A stretch of 64,000 nt of DNA from contig JBAJFE010000008.1 in NCBI GenBank assembly GCA_037903355.1, forward strand, positions 598,893 through 662,892, written 5' to 3'. Under the pieces are notes generated by a model. The model ran no database searches and was not told where the DNA came from. It saw only the letters and a list, made by a program, of their open reading frames with translations. Position numbers and translations under genes: made by a program. Positions within the stretch are counted from its first letter, which is position 1; every line of letters begins with the position of its first letter. Positions 40,281 through 63,228 of this stretch are shown one piece after another. Origin of the DNA: Trichuris trichiura (lineage: Eukaryota > Nematoda > Enoplea > Trichinellida > Trichuridae).

Positions 40281-40952
40281 CTATGGTAGAGAGAACACTT
40301 TTTGCTTCAGAAGAAGGTCGATGTCGCTCAAATGTTTACCAGCGCTCATTAACGTCTCGTCAATGCCTTTGTCAACAAAGGGGACGTCGCATCCACGCAA
40401 ACGAAGCGATATAGCCTCTTCCAAAGGTTGCAAAACGCCAACTGTCACGTTGGCCACTATGTCGCCGAATTGTTTCAACATTTTGTGGCTATTCAACAGC
40501 CAGCATACTCGAGATTCCTTTATTTTGCAGCAGTTCAAATTTCTGTACACTTTTTTATCCATTCGGCCAATATCTTCGTCCAAACGCTCCAATAATGGTC
40601 TTATTTTAAATTGTATATCGGAAAGCCTATTTTCATCCACTTTTCGAGCGCCCAGCAAAGGTTGCCGCCTGCTGTAGTCAATGATCACATGAATAAGTTG
40701 ATCGATTTCGTCGTAAATTTTTAGCAGCTCTTCTTCAACGAATGATCGATTCAATGGTTCGTACAATCTGCTATTTTGGAGAGCGGACAAATCAGTGGCA
40801 ACAGAACCAACTTCATGGCTCGCCATGGCCATACGTAAATAGTTTGGCATAAGTGACGACGACGAACACCTTGACACTGCCTCATCGTCGTTATGCATTT
40901 CATTGTTCCTATAGTTGAAAGGATGACCATTGATATGCTGCGAATGTGCCAT
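40281..40952 (-). CDS. Hypothetical helical protein
   Basis: An uninterrupted 223-codon frame ending TAG. After a polar, serine-rich N-terminus (residues 1-60) the rest is predicted by eye to be helical with heptad-like leucine/isoleucine spacing: VEEELLKIYDEIDQLIHVII, IQFKIRPLLERLDEDIGRM, and LLNSHKMLKQFGDIVANV. No signal peptide or membrane segment. The composition is unlike random frames here (few low-complexity runs, balanced charges). A downstream AATAAA on the same strand supports a real 3' end. I do not recognise the family; a small coiled-coil adaptor of an organelle-associated complex is possible but is a guess. Upstream exons may exist near 40953-41600, where several minus-strand frames are open but could not be joined. 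Confidence 0.5.
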   Translation of the reverse strand: MAHSQHINGHPFNYRNNEMHNDDEAVSRCSSSSLMPNYLRMAMASHEVGSVATDLSALQNSRLYEPLNRSFVEEELLKIYDEIDQLIHVIIDYSRRQPLLGARKVDENRLSDIQFKIRPLLERLDEDIGRMDKKVYRNLNCCKIKESRVCWLLNSHKMLKQFGDIVANVTVGVLQPLEEAISLRLRGCDVPFVDKGIDETLMSAGKHLSDIDLLLKQKVFSLP

Positions 40953-43900
40953 TAATTCTTGCTGCCTCCAACTTTACGCATTTATGGCCTTTTCTGGGGC
41001 GCACCAAATATGGAACAGCAGCAGCGCGGTTGACTTTCCATTTAAAGTCAACATTTAAGTGTGTTAACCAGTGGTCATTGTCACCTTTGCAAGGTTGCGC
41101 ATTGGGTGACATATTGGTGGCCAGTTTCTCCATACAAACTATGCGCAATGACGGTCACTTGACGCTGCCCATTTCAAGACATACGTCTTAGTTTGCTGTC
41201 AACAAACGCTACTCTTACTTTGGATACTTCAAATTTGATTAATATAAAATTAATCCAACGGATTTATTTGATTCATTGCTTGAACAGCGCTCTCCTTGAA
41301 GGGATATACACCGAGCTTGTCGCTGCCAAAATAGGGCCCAACTTTTAGCAGCGAAAATCTCTGCTTCATTTGCATAAAGCTGATTTTTCCAATCAAGAGA
41401 CAAATGCTCAAATTTTGCTTCTGCTCCAACGTCCGCCGAGTATTCCGCCCGCCTAAACCAGCTTATTTAACTTCCATTGTTGGCAGTTGGCTGTCCGTTA
41501 GAGTATTCACCTTTGGGATGTCAATCAGTTGCAATGACCATCTCTGCTCATCGGGAAATCCATTTGCCATTTGCATTCATTGTAACAGTGTCGTTTTAAG
41601 CGTTTCGAACGTTTCGCATGAGAACATTCGACATTATCGATATTCACTTTTGAATTTCCAAAAATCGATCTTCAATCATTTACTACTTCTGTCTAATGCG
41701 GTTTGGCCGCAGGGTGATTTAAAATCATTGTTTATTAGCAGCCATGATTTCTTTCCACTCGCGTAATCGAACTGCAATTGAGCCGATATTTTAATCTTCA
41801 ACCTTATAGAATATCCATATATGCGCAAAGCAAAGCTTATACATATATATATATATACACATTCCTTAGACATTCTGTACAATGTGCAATAACGAACCCG
41901 CAGAGAGAGTATTGAATCAGTCAATATCGAGTGTAAAAATCACGTTTTTCACCTATACCGCTATGAAACTATGGTAGCGACACCTAGTAGACGAATTGTC
42001 TTGTTTTACCGCAGCTTTGCTGAGTATACTTCCCTTAGATCCAAGCTTAGGCTTAGGCTTAGGCTTAACAGGGTAGCCAATAAGAGTGTGAGAAAACTTG
42101 AGTGCTTTGGGCGCAGAACCTTGCCGGCTATTGTTCTGCCTAAGCCTAAACTTGAGCCTAAGCCTAAGCCTAAGGCTAGCCTAAAATATAAGGGCAGAAT
42201 AGCCGGCAGATTGATGAGAAAACAGAACTTTACCTAAGAATTTCTTGCCGTCCTATCTAACGCGTAGGCATTTCATGCATTCCTGCGGCGCAACATGTAA
42301 ACATGTAATGTATATACATATCTATATGCATATTTTGAATAGCTATGATCCAACAAGGAAAGTGGATTAAACAGATGAAAACGAAGGAGCATTATAAGAG
42401 CAAAGTGGCCTCATAGAATAGGAGAAAAATGAAAAAGAAAATACAGTAAAGCAAACAACATATAAACAATAAAATTTTATTATTATATGGAAGAAGAAAT
42501 GAGAGAAAGGCGAATAAAAGTGAGGCTAAGTACCTATGGCATACTAGAAAGTTATAACAATAAGGACAAAAAGTAAAATTAAAAAAGAAAATATAAAATA
42601 ATATTCGTATTAAAAGAAGACCGCTAAAGGCAATAAGAAAAAAGTTGACAGTTTTTAAATGCAACAAATGACCAAAAGGTCTTAAAGCACTATGTTACGA
42701 CCGCTACTGTTAATTACCGTTGCAAAGCACACTTTTCCCCTCTCTTACGAATTGTACCGATAGTTCCCGTATTCATTCGGGATAATAAAGCGAATAAATT
42801 CTTTAATAGACGCATATAAGTATATAGGCACTAAGAATACGGTAAAACTTAAAATTTTTTCATAAAAGAGGATTGCTTATTGTTTCTTAATTTTTTGACT
42901 ACCATTTTCTCCCATAAAACACAATATATTTTTTCCCACACATATTAATTTCATATATGAAAGCAAAGCCGGTTGAAGTAAAGTTTTTCGTCCGTAACAG
43001 CTCGGAGAGACGTCGTGTGCTCACATATGGCATCTTATATCAACAATGAACATAGGGACGCATGTGTTCTTCGCTCTCTTCTCTGATGACAATTACGTAA
43101 TGATAACTTCTCCGTAACCGCTGTTAGATTACCGCAACGAAGAAGTTGAATGAGCTGTTCAAATACCTCAACGTTCAATTGACGTCATTGGAGAAATATT
43201 CGCCTGTCAAAATGCATACGCTTTCGTTTGCCCTATTTTTCCGTACTTATAAAGTTAAAATTACCTCTCGTAACAGTCGCCAAAGGCAGAATTGTTCGAA
43301 GCGCCTTTAATGGGCATTCTTTTTGCCGCCTATTCCCGGCTGGCTGCTCTCAATGGTCGTATCAATTGACAAATCTTCCAAATGTACATATGTACGAAGA
43401 AAACAATGCAACGCCTTCGCAAACAAGCGTTACCCAATGCTCGCCACGAAACGTTAAAATTGATTAATTGATTGCCTATAATTTGGCGCGCAATAAAGGT
43501 GAGTCCATTGTTGCCCGCCCGAAAGGTGCCCAATTAAACTTTTCGTCAAAGCCTCAAGCTCAACTTCTTCAATTCACCTTATGCTTTACGCGTCAACGGA
43601 AAAAAACTGCCAAGAAGAGCATTCAACTTTTCTTACTACGCTTAGCAAGCAAAGCGGGAAAGCAAAAAACCTATGTGCTTTTCATCCTAAGGAGTAACAG
43701 AGCTTTTTTGAAACGGAAATTTGTTCTAAACGGTCACACAGTTGTTCTTTTATTTTAAAACAAAATTAGAAATATTTTTTAAAAATACACTGCCTGAACT
43801 GAGCGACGGTTTGGAATTGACGATTTTTGGTTTTGCTTTCAGCCAAAGACGAAGCGGAGAGGGAAATGAACCTGCATACAACTTAAGGTTTACTGTAACG

Positions 43901-43974
43901 TTGCGCTTTTCCTTCGCTCTGTCTCGTTGTGCCTGTTGACGCGCTGTTTAGCGGGTGCTCGTACAGTTTTCGTT
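40953..43974. other. Region upstream of MTSS1 with unresolved coding potential and a TTAGGC cluster
   Basis: On the minus strand, about 41250-41565 contains frames that read like protein (FPDEQRWSLQLIDIPK; AEYSADVGAEAKFEHLSLDW) separated by a GT..AG stretch of about 58 bp, but phases do not fit cleanly, so no gene is called. A (TA)n run lies at about 41843-41858. The inverted TTAGGC cluster is listed separately. 42.3-43.9 kb is A/T-rich without a supported gene. Confidence 0.35.
42043..42212. repeat. Inverted telomere-like TTAGGC/GCCTAA runs in a hairpin
   Basis: 42043-42069 holds three TTAGGC-type units (AAGCTTAGGCTTAGGCTTAG) and 42136-42184 holds about six GCCTAA-type units in the opposite orientation. 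An outer inverted pair, GCCGGCTATTGTTCTGCC (42123-42140) and GGGCAGAATAGCCGGCAG (about 42192-42209), brackets the second run. TTAGGC is the nematode telomere unit. Units are partly diverged. Confidence 0.75.
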
Positions 43975-54313
<10,339 letters not shown>

Positions 54314-55355
54314 GATTTTTGTTTGTTTGTTTTTCCCACCTTTAAAATATCTATGCAGGCGACGAAATTGATTCATTCTCTTTTTCTCCCTCATTCATGC
54401 TTTCGCAATCCATTGATTCCTTTACGAGAGAAGCAACTCTCTTCTTTGTCTTTAATGTTTTTCTAATTATTCCTTTTGACATCATTGACTAATTCAATTT
54501 TTTTTTAAAATTGACAATTGGCTGCCACACGCCGCCGCTACCGTAGGATTTTTTAAAATCAATGAGCGCACCTCCTTATTACCTCTTTTTGCGACAGAGT
54601 CCTTTACTTTTACGTAAGGACATTTCTAATTGTTATTAGCTTTGTCTGAGAAGTATTTTTTTCTACGACCGAAATGAACTGTCCTCATTAAGCTCCTTTG
54701 TTCATATGTACTCAAGGCGCTTTTCCGTTAGTAAATGCCGGCGTTAAGTTCCTTTGTTATCAATATGCAAATACGTATTACATATTAGTTTATGCTTGTT
54801 TTTCGCGGTTTCGATATGTTTTCAGCATTTATCATTTCCCGCATGCTTGAACGAACAGATGTTGCCAATGTTACCTTTTTTTTTCTTTTTTCAATTTTCC
54901 TCTCTTTCTCTCTCTCCCTCTTTTTGTCTCTCTGTTTTTGCGTCTCGTGTATGTAGGCAGTTGGATTATTGCATTCCCATAATTGGCATTCTGGGACAGC
55001 AAAGACCGAATTCCGCATAGCATATAAAGTCTTTTGGGCATTGAGGATTCGCTTTGCTACAAGTTTTTGGCGCCTTTGACACTTCATCGATAGACGCATT
55101 GCCGTAGAAGCAAGAAGGCGCTAAAAAGAAAATATTCGCTATTTAATGGTACGTATGTTTCGACGGCTAACTTTACCGTAGCATCTTCCGTAAAATTGTT
55201 TTGTACCTTCCATGCACACGCATTGTTTTTCTAAAACAGTAATAACAGAAATGTCATTTTTTTTCTCAGCCAAATGAAAGCAACACGGATAATCGTGACG
55301 TCAACAAAAAAAGATAAACAAAACTCATTCCGAAGAACAAAAGGTGCTATTATTA

Positions 55356-55469
55356 TTTCTTCTAAAAAATTTTTTCTCGGAATTTCCAACCCGTTTTTTA
55401 ATTAACGTTTATTGCATAAACGTTAATTAAAAAACGGGCTGGAAATTCCATAAAAAAATTTAGAAGAAA
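55356..55469. repeat. Foldback element (family C), near-perfect palindrome
   Basis: TTTCTTCTAAAAAATTTTTT and its near reverse complement enclose GGAATTTCCAACCCG..CGGGCTGGAAATTCC around TTATTGCATAA. A decayed relative lies at 12112-12215. Confidence 0.88.
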
Positions 55470-55684
55470 CAATTTCAAAAACCCGTTAAGAACAAAAAGA
55501 AAAAACAAATTATTATTAAACTGTTTCTTTTTACGGAATTGTATGTTCCGCTAAAGATACAATGAACTTTTATTCTCTGATATGTCATCGGAAAATTATT
55601 ATTACTATTATTATTTCGTAAATGTAACTTCTTGGTACAGAACTGCGGATTTCTTCTTGGTACGGAACTGCGGATTTTCATGTT

Positions 55685-55919
55685 AAACTGTTGCTCATAC
55701 GGACTGTATGTCCCGTTTAAAAATTTTTATTTCTCCGGAGCTTTAAGGTCAATTGTAACCCGTCTTCAGCGGTCTTAAATAGCAAATAATCATAATAAAT
55801 TATAATTTAATAACATATTTATAATTTAAGACCGCTGAAGACGAGTCACGATTGACCCGAAAGCTCCAGAGAAATAAGAATTTTTAAACAGGACATACAG
55901 TCCGTATAAGCAACAGTTT
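55685..55919. repeat. Foldback element (family A), diverged third copy
   Basis: Outer ends AAACTGTTGC and GCAACAGTTT. Internal boxes GGACTGTATGTCCCG and CTCCGGAGCTTTAAGGTCAA match the other family A copies. The right arm holds CTGAAGA (55835-55841) and GAAA (55859-55862). It is followed by an AAT array, as are other members. Confidence 0.88.
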
Positions 55920-55928
55920 TAAAAAAAT

Positions 55929-55942
55929 ATAATAATAATATC

Positions 55943-55975
<33 letters not shown>

Positions 55976-55996
55976 TTTATGATTATTATTATTGGT
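55929..55996. repeat. (AAT)n/(ATT)n microsatellite
   Basis: AAT units, a short break, then ATT units directly downstream of foldback A. Confidence 0.93.
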
Positions 55997-56001
55997 ATTA
56001 T

Positions 56002-57212
56002 TTAGCTACCTCCATCTTGCTGACGTCGGCAATATCCACAAGTGCATTGAAGGTCAATTTCGCAATTGGAACCGGGTCCCAATCGATTGCGGATGCATCT
56101 CTTGTCGTGGTAAAGATATTGTTGCGGGCACGGATTGGGGCAGCAAAGAGGGTTGTTGATTGCGTATTTGCTGACGTACATGTAATGAGTGGACGATTGA
56201 CGACAATTGGCTAAGTCCGGCAAAGGGCGACCAACCGGACAAGCAGTTCGTACCGATTCGGTATCGTTGGGAATGGAGCAACAAAAACCTTAAATAAATT
56301 TGCATGTGGTCACATATGGTCATTTTGTGCAATTTTGCTTACCTCTCACTTTGGCGGTCACTTTACAAAGCGAGCTGGTTTGCCATTTTGTCAATGGTAC
56401 ACAGTAGCTGCCATTGGGGCACGTATCTCGTCCGTCGTTGTACAGCGTACAGTAATGGATGGAGTCTCTTGCCCGAAGCGGTTCCCGCCCTTGGGCGCAA
56501 TAGTATTCTACCATTGTTGTAAGTACAAATGGAGACAGCTAGTTTGCGAACATTTTTTATATGTTTACCTTTCGGTAAGCACATACCGTCCGAATATGAG
56601 AAACCTTCCCGGCAAGCGCACTTTCCTTGGTAGCATTCAGCAAAAGGTGTTACGCATTGATCATCGGCTGTACAACTTTGCGTCAAACCTTTCTCTACAA
56701 AATCCCAAACGACCATTCTTTTTTGAACCATTCATACTTGCTTTCATTCAATGAATTACCGTCGAGTACGCAAGCGCCATTCTTTTGCTTGTAGAGCGTA
56801 TCACACTTGCATGTACCATTGACGCATACGACGTGATCGCCTTTGCAAGTGCTCCTTCGGCTGTCTGTCGACACGTTGCACGATTCACCCAAAGCGGGAA
56901 CTACAAAAGATCATTTTTTTAAATTTGAGCGCTCACCGTTATGGAGATGAGCCCTAACAAATCAAACATTCGACGTTGGTGGCAGTGAAATGAGTCGAGT
57001 ATCCATCTTTGCAAAAGCAGCGATCAAACCTGCATTCGCTGTTCGCCGTTGAACATACCGCCTTTTCGTTGCATTCATAGCCGACCGTTCCAAGTAAGCT
57101 TTCTGCAATTGTATTATTTTTACAACCGCTTTTGACGACTAGCGCGCCACCTACCTTGCGTTAGGGTCAGCGTTGTGGCTAAAATCCAAATCGCTTCAAT
57201 GATAATCGTCAT
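56002..57212 (-). CDS. Secreted cysteine-rich EB/EGF-like protein
   Basis: Six exons on the minus strand (57212-57155, 57102-56959, 56900-56760, 56694-56569, 56507-56343, 56288-56002) join with consistent phase into 306 residues ending TAG/TAA at 56002. The N-terminus MTIIIEAIWILATTLTLTQG is a signal peptide, so the product is secreted or lumenal. The rest is made of cysteine-rich modules: CNEKAVCSTANSECRFDRCF, CNVSTDSRRSTCKGDHVVC, CTADDQCVTPFAECYQGKCA, and a C-terminal block with CCPNPCPQQYLYHDKRC and CEIDLQCTCGYC. The C-x5-C-x6-C-x5-C-x-C spacing fits the EB module that is abundant in nematodes. No transmembrane segment was seen, so this is an extracellular matrix, cuticle or secreted factor. 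The ATG is preceded by a CTTTCAG acceptor, suggesting a 5' leader intron or trans-splicing. Exact function unknown. Confidence 0.82.
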
Positions 57213-60200
57213 GACGACGTTTGTGCCGGCGGTTTGCTGAAAGAGAAAACGAACTTATTAGCGACCCGCCGAGCAAACTGTTGTCCTTTGCGAGCGCGGT
57301 TTTGCCAAACTACTTTGGCGGGAAAAAAGGCAGTCGTAAAACTTAGTTTTTTTTGCTGAAAAACTTAACTCTAATGCGTAGGCGTATGTTCGGTTTGAGC
57401 GACGGCTCAACTAAAAGCAATGTACGTTCAATAAACTATTATATTCGAATGAGCGATGGAAAACCGCCTAACGCGAACGTGGGTGTTTTCAGCGAGGAGA
57501 AGAGTAAGCAGAATTGTTGAACCGCTCGCCAACAGCGTTTGGAAACAAGTTTTTGACCGCCAGTCTCCCACATTCACATTGTCACAGGTTCCTCTTACGC
57601 AAATCGCAATGCTATGTCGTCTATTTACGCTATGCAAAGCAGTTTACGCAGTTGTCGTACAATTCATAACGTTTTGCCTTTCTGAAATGGTAATCAATGA
57701 GTTGCACTCCATTGATAAAAGTTTACCTGACCCATTGTTGATCAGCTGTAAAGTTGAAGAAGCGAAAGATACATAAAATTTCAACTTCTGCGCGTTCTCG
57801 TACCAATGGTTAACTGTTTATATTTTTCTCTCACCAAGAAGTCAATGGACCGTAGAATTCGTTCCATTCATTAATTTCACTGAACAACGCGTTCGTAGCA
57901 TCGCTCTTTAGCAATTGTGTTGTAAAAAATTTAAATATTCACCTTTCATCCCTCCCTTCAGGCTATGCATCGAATGTGGGATGGATTTTGATGTTTCTGT
58001 TGTTATCATAAAAAGCCAAAAGAATTATATATATGAGCAAAGAGGAATAGTTTTTAAAATCATATTTAATGTTGTATATAAGTTTGGTCTTTTGAGAAGT
58101 TACAGATGATGTAGTTTTTGCCTTCCGTTGCGAGCGGTTCGACGACTTAGTAACATTTTTCTTCTATTCGACCTTTTGGTAGTTCGCCGACCTGATTTTT
58201 CTTTTCAAAATATTAATGTCCATTTTTTGTGTCACCTGATTTAATGAAGCGTAGGGGTTGCCCGCGTTCAAAGAAAAAGATAAGCAAAATTTCCTTATAC
58301 GGAAGTTGTCGAGTTGTGAGCGGACAGCCGCGCGAATGACAATTGCCGATCGTTGTTGACTTTGTGCATTGTCTACTCAATTTCTTTCAGGCGCGGCGGC
58401 ACAGCTTTTCAGATTAGTATCCTTTGCCTTTACCGGTTTTTCCGTTGACCGTAATGGGAAGAGATGCAATTTTAGTTTATCGACCCAAATAAAAGCCGGT
58501 CTAAAAATCCTGCCGAAATTTCTCCGGCGTAATTTTGTTTGATCGGAAAATTGGCCGACATAGAATTTTCCTTGCAAAAGAAATTGCTCGCATTATAAGG
58601 CGCCATATTTGGCAAAGCGGCGGCAGACGTTATTCAATTTGATAAGTAGTCGATTTCTTTGACTGTTAAAGTGGGCCGGGCACAATACAGGTTCAACAAT
58701 CGATTCGCCGAAAGTTGGCCAGCGAATCAAAATAGGTTGTCAAAATTGAATTTTAAATTTCAATCTTACGACTTTGTTGGCCTCGTCGTCGAACTGCACC
58801 TTTTTTTGCCCGCCAAATATAGGACGTTAAACATATGTTGCCAATTCGTTCTTAATTTTGAACACGTTATCGACATAGTTATTTTGCCTTTTGTGTCTTA
58901 CACTATTTTTCTGCCTTTTTGGATGTTGTTAACGTTCGACTATTCGTCATATTGCTTAATCGACAGCTGGCAAGGCAGTTTGCCAATTTCCAGCGAGTAT
59001 GAGCAAAGCAAAAACGACTTCCTTCGCAGTTTTTCGAAATATTATTTTGTTATTGTCGCTTTTCATAGATTGAAAACTTTTTGAACGTTGCTTAATATAT
59101 TTATTGAAAGCCGGTTGTCACTAGAAACATCCGGAACGACTACGGAAGATATTAATTTTAAAAAAAGCGCACTACGCGGGAAGACAATTTATGTCGCGTT
59201 CTGATTATGGCTGGTAGAAAATCGTAAAATTCAGAGATCAGACAAAACTCAATGGCCTTAAAGTGAGTCAAGGCCAGTTCAAGGCGCGGAGTATACTGAA
59301 ATTGGATTTAATGTTGTAAAGGCAAGAAAGGCTGAATCGTTAACCATATTAAGAAATAAGCGGAAGGAAGAGCAGCAAACTGTCTATAATTATTAGTTAT
59401 ATTTTATTTCTAATAATTAAATGCGTTCTGTCGTCATCAGCACTTATAAAATAGCGTCTATACAGAGTGCTTTGTTTTAAATCAGTTTTATTGATTTATA
59501 GGTTGAAAAAAAAACTGACCACCTTAAAAGAGAAGTTATGGCGGTATACGTATAAACGTTTTCCATTAAAAGCTGATCTGCACTTCATGTACAAGTTGGA
59601 AGTGAAAATGGTAAGTCAAGCAAGCTGTTCGATAATTTTTCGCTAAACGGCCTTTTCTTTCTTTGGAACGAATTCGTTCAAATTATGCGAAGACTTGCCC
59701 CACTCCATTAAGCTTCAAAATTATAAATGTTAAGAAATTGCGGCTTTTGGTAACGGTAACATTTTTGAGAAAAATTAATGATAGTCATGTTCAGTAGGGC
59801 TGTTTCTCTTCATAGCCGACTTCTATTAAGAATATATGTCATTTTTCAGTTGCTTCCATCTTTGTCTAATAGAATATTTTAGTTCAACCACCTTCCCGCG
59901 CTTTTCCGCCAAAAGAAAGCATAACAAAATTGCTCCACTTTTTCAAAATATGGTTTGCGTTAGGAAAGCCTTTGTCGATATACGTCTTTCAACGCAAAGA
60001 GAATATGGTATGTCAACTTTGAAGTGTTTGCGTTTAACATAGGAACAGCGACATTTTTCAAACGGAAAGGCGCGGTACGTTGCGTAATGTCATCATGGCA
60101 ATAGCGGAAGCGTAGTAATGACGAGTAATGATAGCTGTCGTTGATTGATTTGTTGCACCTTCAAAGCGATTGTTGCGTACGCTGTAGCTAACGCAAGTTG

Positions 60201-60956
60201 TTCAGCAGCTGCGTTTCATCGCAAAATTAGGGACGCGTGTGGTACACTTCAACGTTCTGTATCGTACTTGCACATCATTTATAAAACATTCGACTAATTT
60301 TATTGTAACGACGGGTCCAGCCGCGTAGTCGAAATGCACTGCACGCCAAGGCCATATAAAGGTCTAAAAATCACTCTGGTTTTCCTAATTGTCGCAAATG
60401 CTCCGCAACTACGTCGACCAATTTCAAGAGAACACATCAGCCTGCACAATATAAAACATAGGAAAAAATGAATGAGAAAACAATTTGCAAATAATTTTAA
60501 AGGTCACACAACTAACAGAAACATCTAAAAATGTACTAAGATAAAACATAAAATTTTAACTTGCAACAAAAACGTACAAAAGAAATGTTGCTTAGTTTCC
60601 GCGAAGTAAGTAAAATTTTGTAGACTTACCTTAATGAACAGAAAGTGTTGTTCTATTCCGTTTAATTTCTACCTGCTTTCGCTTTTTTCAGCTATTCTTA
60701 CTGATGACGAAAGTACAATGGACTAAAATGGCCGCATCCAAATAAAGATGCCGTAACAGGAATAACTACGTAACATTACTTTTTCAGGACTACATACAAC
60801 TAAAATTATTGCTTTTCCCTAACGTCACTTGTTTTTCTTGGCTGCACCTTTGCAGCCTTTAGCTAGTAAACAAGGAGGTTTGATTTCCCGCGCTTTTAGT
60901 CCGAAACACTGCGGAATAATTTCAAAAACAATTTGGCGCAAAAATATTATCTAGAA
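57213..60956. other. Intergenic, no supported gene
   Basis: Short frames only. A minus-strand frame at about 58602-58468 (MAPYNASNFFCKENS..) with open sequence upstream could be an exon, but nothing supports joining it to others. The rest is A/T-rich without recognisable features. Confidence 0.4.
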
Positions 60957-63228
60957 ATGGTAGATTGGATGCTATTCGGAGTTTTAAAATTAAATCTTTT
61001 TGCGAATACAGTACCATCGATTTGCAAGTTCAGTGAACTGGATTTAGACGAAAAGACTGTTAAGCACGTGGATGACATCGGGAAATTAGTACGAGCCTGC
61101 GGTTAGCAAGAAATGGAACATAAACGCTTCAACTTTGAACACTTATGGGACCGTTTACAACCAGGAAGCTGAATCCACGCAATGAATCTCATAAGCTCTG
61201 CAGCTGTATTCGCGTCTTGTAAATTAATTAGCTAAAATAATGTATAATTTCACTTCGCGTGACTTCCAGATTTGCATTCCTGGAAAGAAGTGCTCGTCTA
61301 AAATTCAGCATATCCTGCCGGCGGTACTCAGCTACGTTTTGGTCAGCAAAGAAGCAGCTTTTTTTGTCAGGCTGTTACTATAATGTTATTACTGACTATG
61401 GACGCTCCCCAACAACTGCATACATCTGGTGTGCTGATTTCTTCAGTAGATAATGGAAAAAGTTCTTTTTTACAAAAAGAAACATATGTTTAGGTAGACT
61501 ATTTCTATTATTTCAGAGCAAATGTGATTTATCTCTTTCATCCGTTCTTAAATGGAACAATACTAGAAAAATTTTCGATCTTATCTCTTACTCGATTCAC
61601 CGTTTGAAAAATGCAGGTTCCTATCTGGTAAGCATGCGGGTTACTCTGTTATGCCTTTGCTGGCGAGCGTACCAACTATCTTGCTGTGCCTCTAGCAAAG
61701 CCTAAGCTTTAATACAAATTTTGTATTGCCGCTTAAGCTTAGATAATGACAGAACAGGCAGTCTGCACACTTACAGTATGATGGTTGGCGCGGCTAAGTG
61801 AGGAAATCTACGAACAAATCAGCTTTTCGTTAAGTAAATGCGAGTTCTATTAGAAAACGTGACATAAGTTCTTTTTTAAAAGAAAGCATCAATGTGATAT
61901 GATACAGATCTTCAGTCGCTTACACTACAACTGCCTAAATGGTTTCAGCAAGAAGATCAAATCATGATGAGCAGACGACCATTTGGTTTGTTCTGCTGGC
62001 GCATCCAACGTGTTTTTCTTGCGAAGAAGAAGGATGCACCCATTCGCCAGTATAGCTCTTCTGTATAATAGTGACAAGGAAATTGAAATAAGAAATCTCA
62101 AACCTGCGCCTCTTATAGCAGTTTAGTGACTCTACATTACTGAACAGATCGCATGCATGCTGCGTGGTTGAAGGACTTGACAGAAACGGGAATTTTACTC
62201 GGAAAAATTTAGGTTTTTCTAGTCGAATAGTGACCACTCGAAAAACTTTTCCGTCAGCGAATAATTGACTAAAAAGCTTCTAAACGTGTTTTTGTTTTTA
62301 TGCGCGAACGCAGAAGGCAAATTAACGCGTTTACTGCTACTGATTTTAACGGTTTTAAGCAATAGTAAACCTGACCATCAGTGATTCACGTACTGTAGTC
62401 CGCCATTGCTTAACTGTGTAGAACTTTCGGTCCATTAATCATTTGGAAAAAAACGTAACGGAATGTTAAGTACAAAAAAAGCTGTTCTCATCATCCTACT
62501 GAGTACGCTTTCTTCGTTATACGTGCGCCCTTTTTAGTTTACGCTACATTAAGGCGAGAATACGAAGCAGGAAAGCGGCCGCGCCGTCCAACTGGGTAAC
62601 ATAGAATTTGCTCGCGTATGGTTTAAGATTCTTGTCCTCAAGAAATTTACTTTAAGAGTTTTTTTCATGCAGTCGCCGAAGTAGTTCGTACCTGTTTTGG
62701 ACCCCGCGCCATGCTTGAGGTACTTACCTGTTGTTTTCAATTTTTCTTCAGGCTTTCTGTCGAAATCTGTAGACATGTTTTTCTAAACTTATTCAATCTA
62801 CGAGTGGGCAGGCAGAATGAAATTTTTCTTTCTTTAAAAATGCGGTGATCACAAGCGGTGGTAATGCTGTTTTGCGCGACGTGGGCGGGAAAGCATGTTA
62901 CATACTTTGATTTTATTCTTCAATTATTATGTAGATTGAAGTTTCACATCCTGCGGCCAAATCAGTGATAGAAATCAGTCGTTATTCTTTGTAAAGACGA
63001 TCAGTTCGTAGTCGTATTGAAATTTTAACATGTTTTATTGAAGCTGCGGAAAAATTGAATGCAACTGAGCCATTCTTGACGCAAGATATCCGCCCTGTTC
63101 ACATTATAGCAGCACTGCAAGCAGCATTGACTGACGTGGTGGCACATTGCAATCACAAAATGGGGTACGTATAGTAAAACAATTTTATTTATTCAGCTTT
63201 TAATTTCAATGAATAACTTTTCAGTTGA
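60957..63228 (+). CDS. Possible small gene, unidentified
   Basis: Exon 1 (60957-61100, MVDWMLFGVLKLNLF.. FSELDLDEKTVKHVDDIGKL) ends at a GTTAGC donor. Exon 2 (63005-63164) reads RIEILTCFIEAAEKLNATEP then VHIIAALQAALTDVVAHC and ends at GTACGT. A 60-bp intron leads to a terminal TTGA stop at 63225-63228. Phases agree across both junctions, giving about 101 residues, largely helical. The 1.9-kb first intron contains a copy of the TGCAGGTTC repeat (61615). I do not recognise the product. The exon 2 frame is convincing by composition, but the link to exon 1 is inference. Confidence 0.33.
61612..61800. repeat. Copy of the dispersed TGCAGGTTC / GCCTAAGC repeat
   Basis: Starts AAATGCAGGTTCCTATC and contains AAAGCCTAAGCTTTAATAC, GCTTAAGCTTAG and TTACAGTATG, all words shared with other non-coding blocks of the window. 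Boundaries are approximate. Confidence 0.4.

Larger units (their letters stand above)
54314..56001. other. Region between MTSS1 and the EB-type gene
   Basis: No supported gene; open frames are short and low-complexity. Holds foldbacks C (55356-55469) and A (55685-55919), a tandem pair of CTTCTTGGTACGGAACTGCGG-like words near 55631-55678, and an AAT array at about 55929-55996. Confidence 0.45.

Noticed and set aside
41404..41766. 120-codon plus-strand frame
   Set aside because: The opposite strand looks more protein-like here, and neither could be built into a consistent gene; left as unresolved.
54754..55020. Possible extra 3' exon of MTSS1 (QLDYCIPIIGILGQQ..)
   Set aside because: A GTAG acceptor precedes it, but the exon at 54051-54313 already ends with a stop in phase; no need for a further exon without transcript data.
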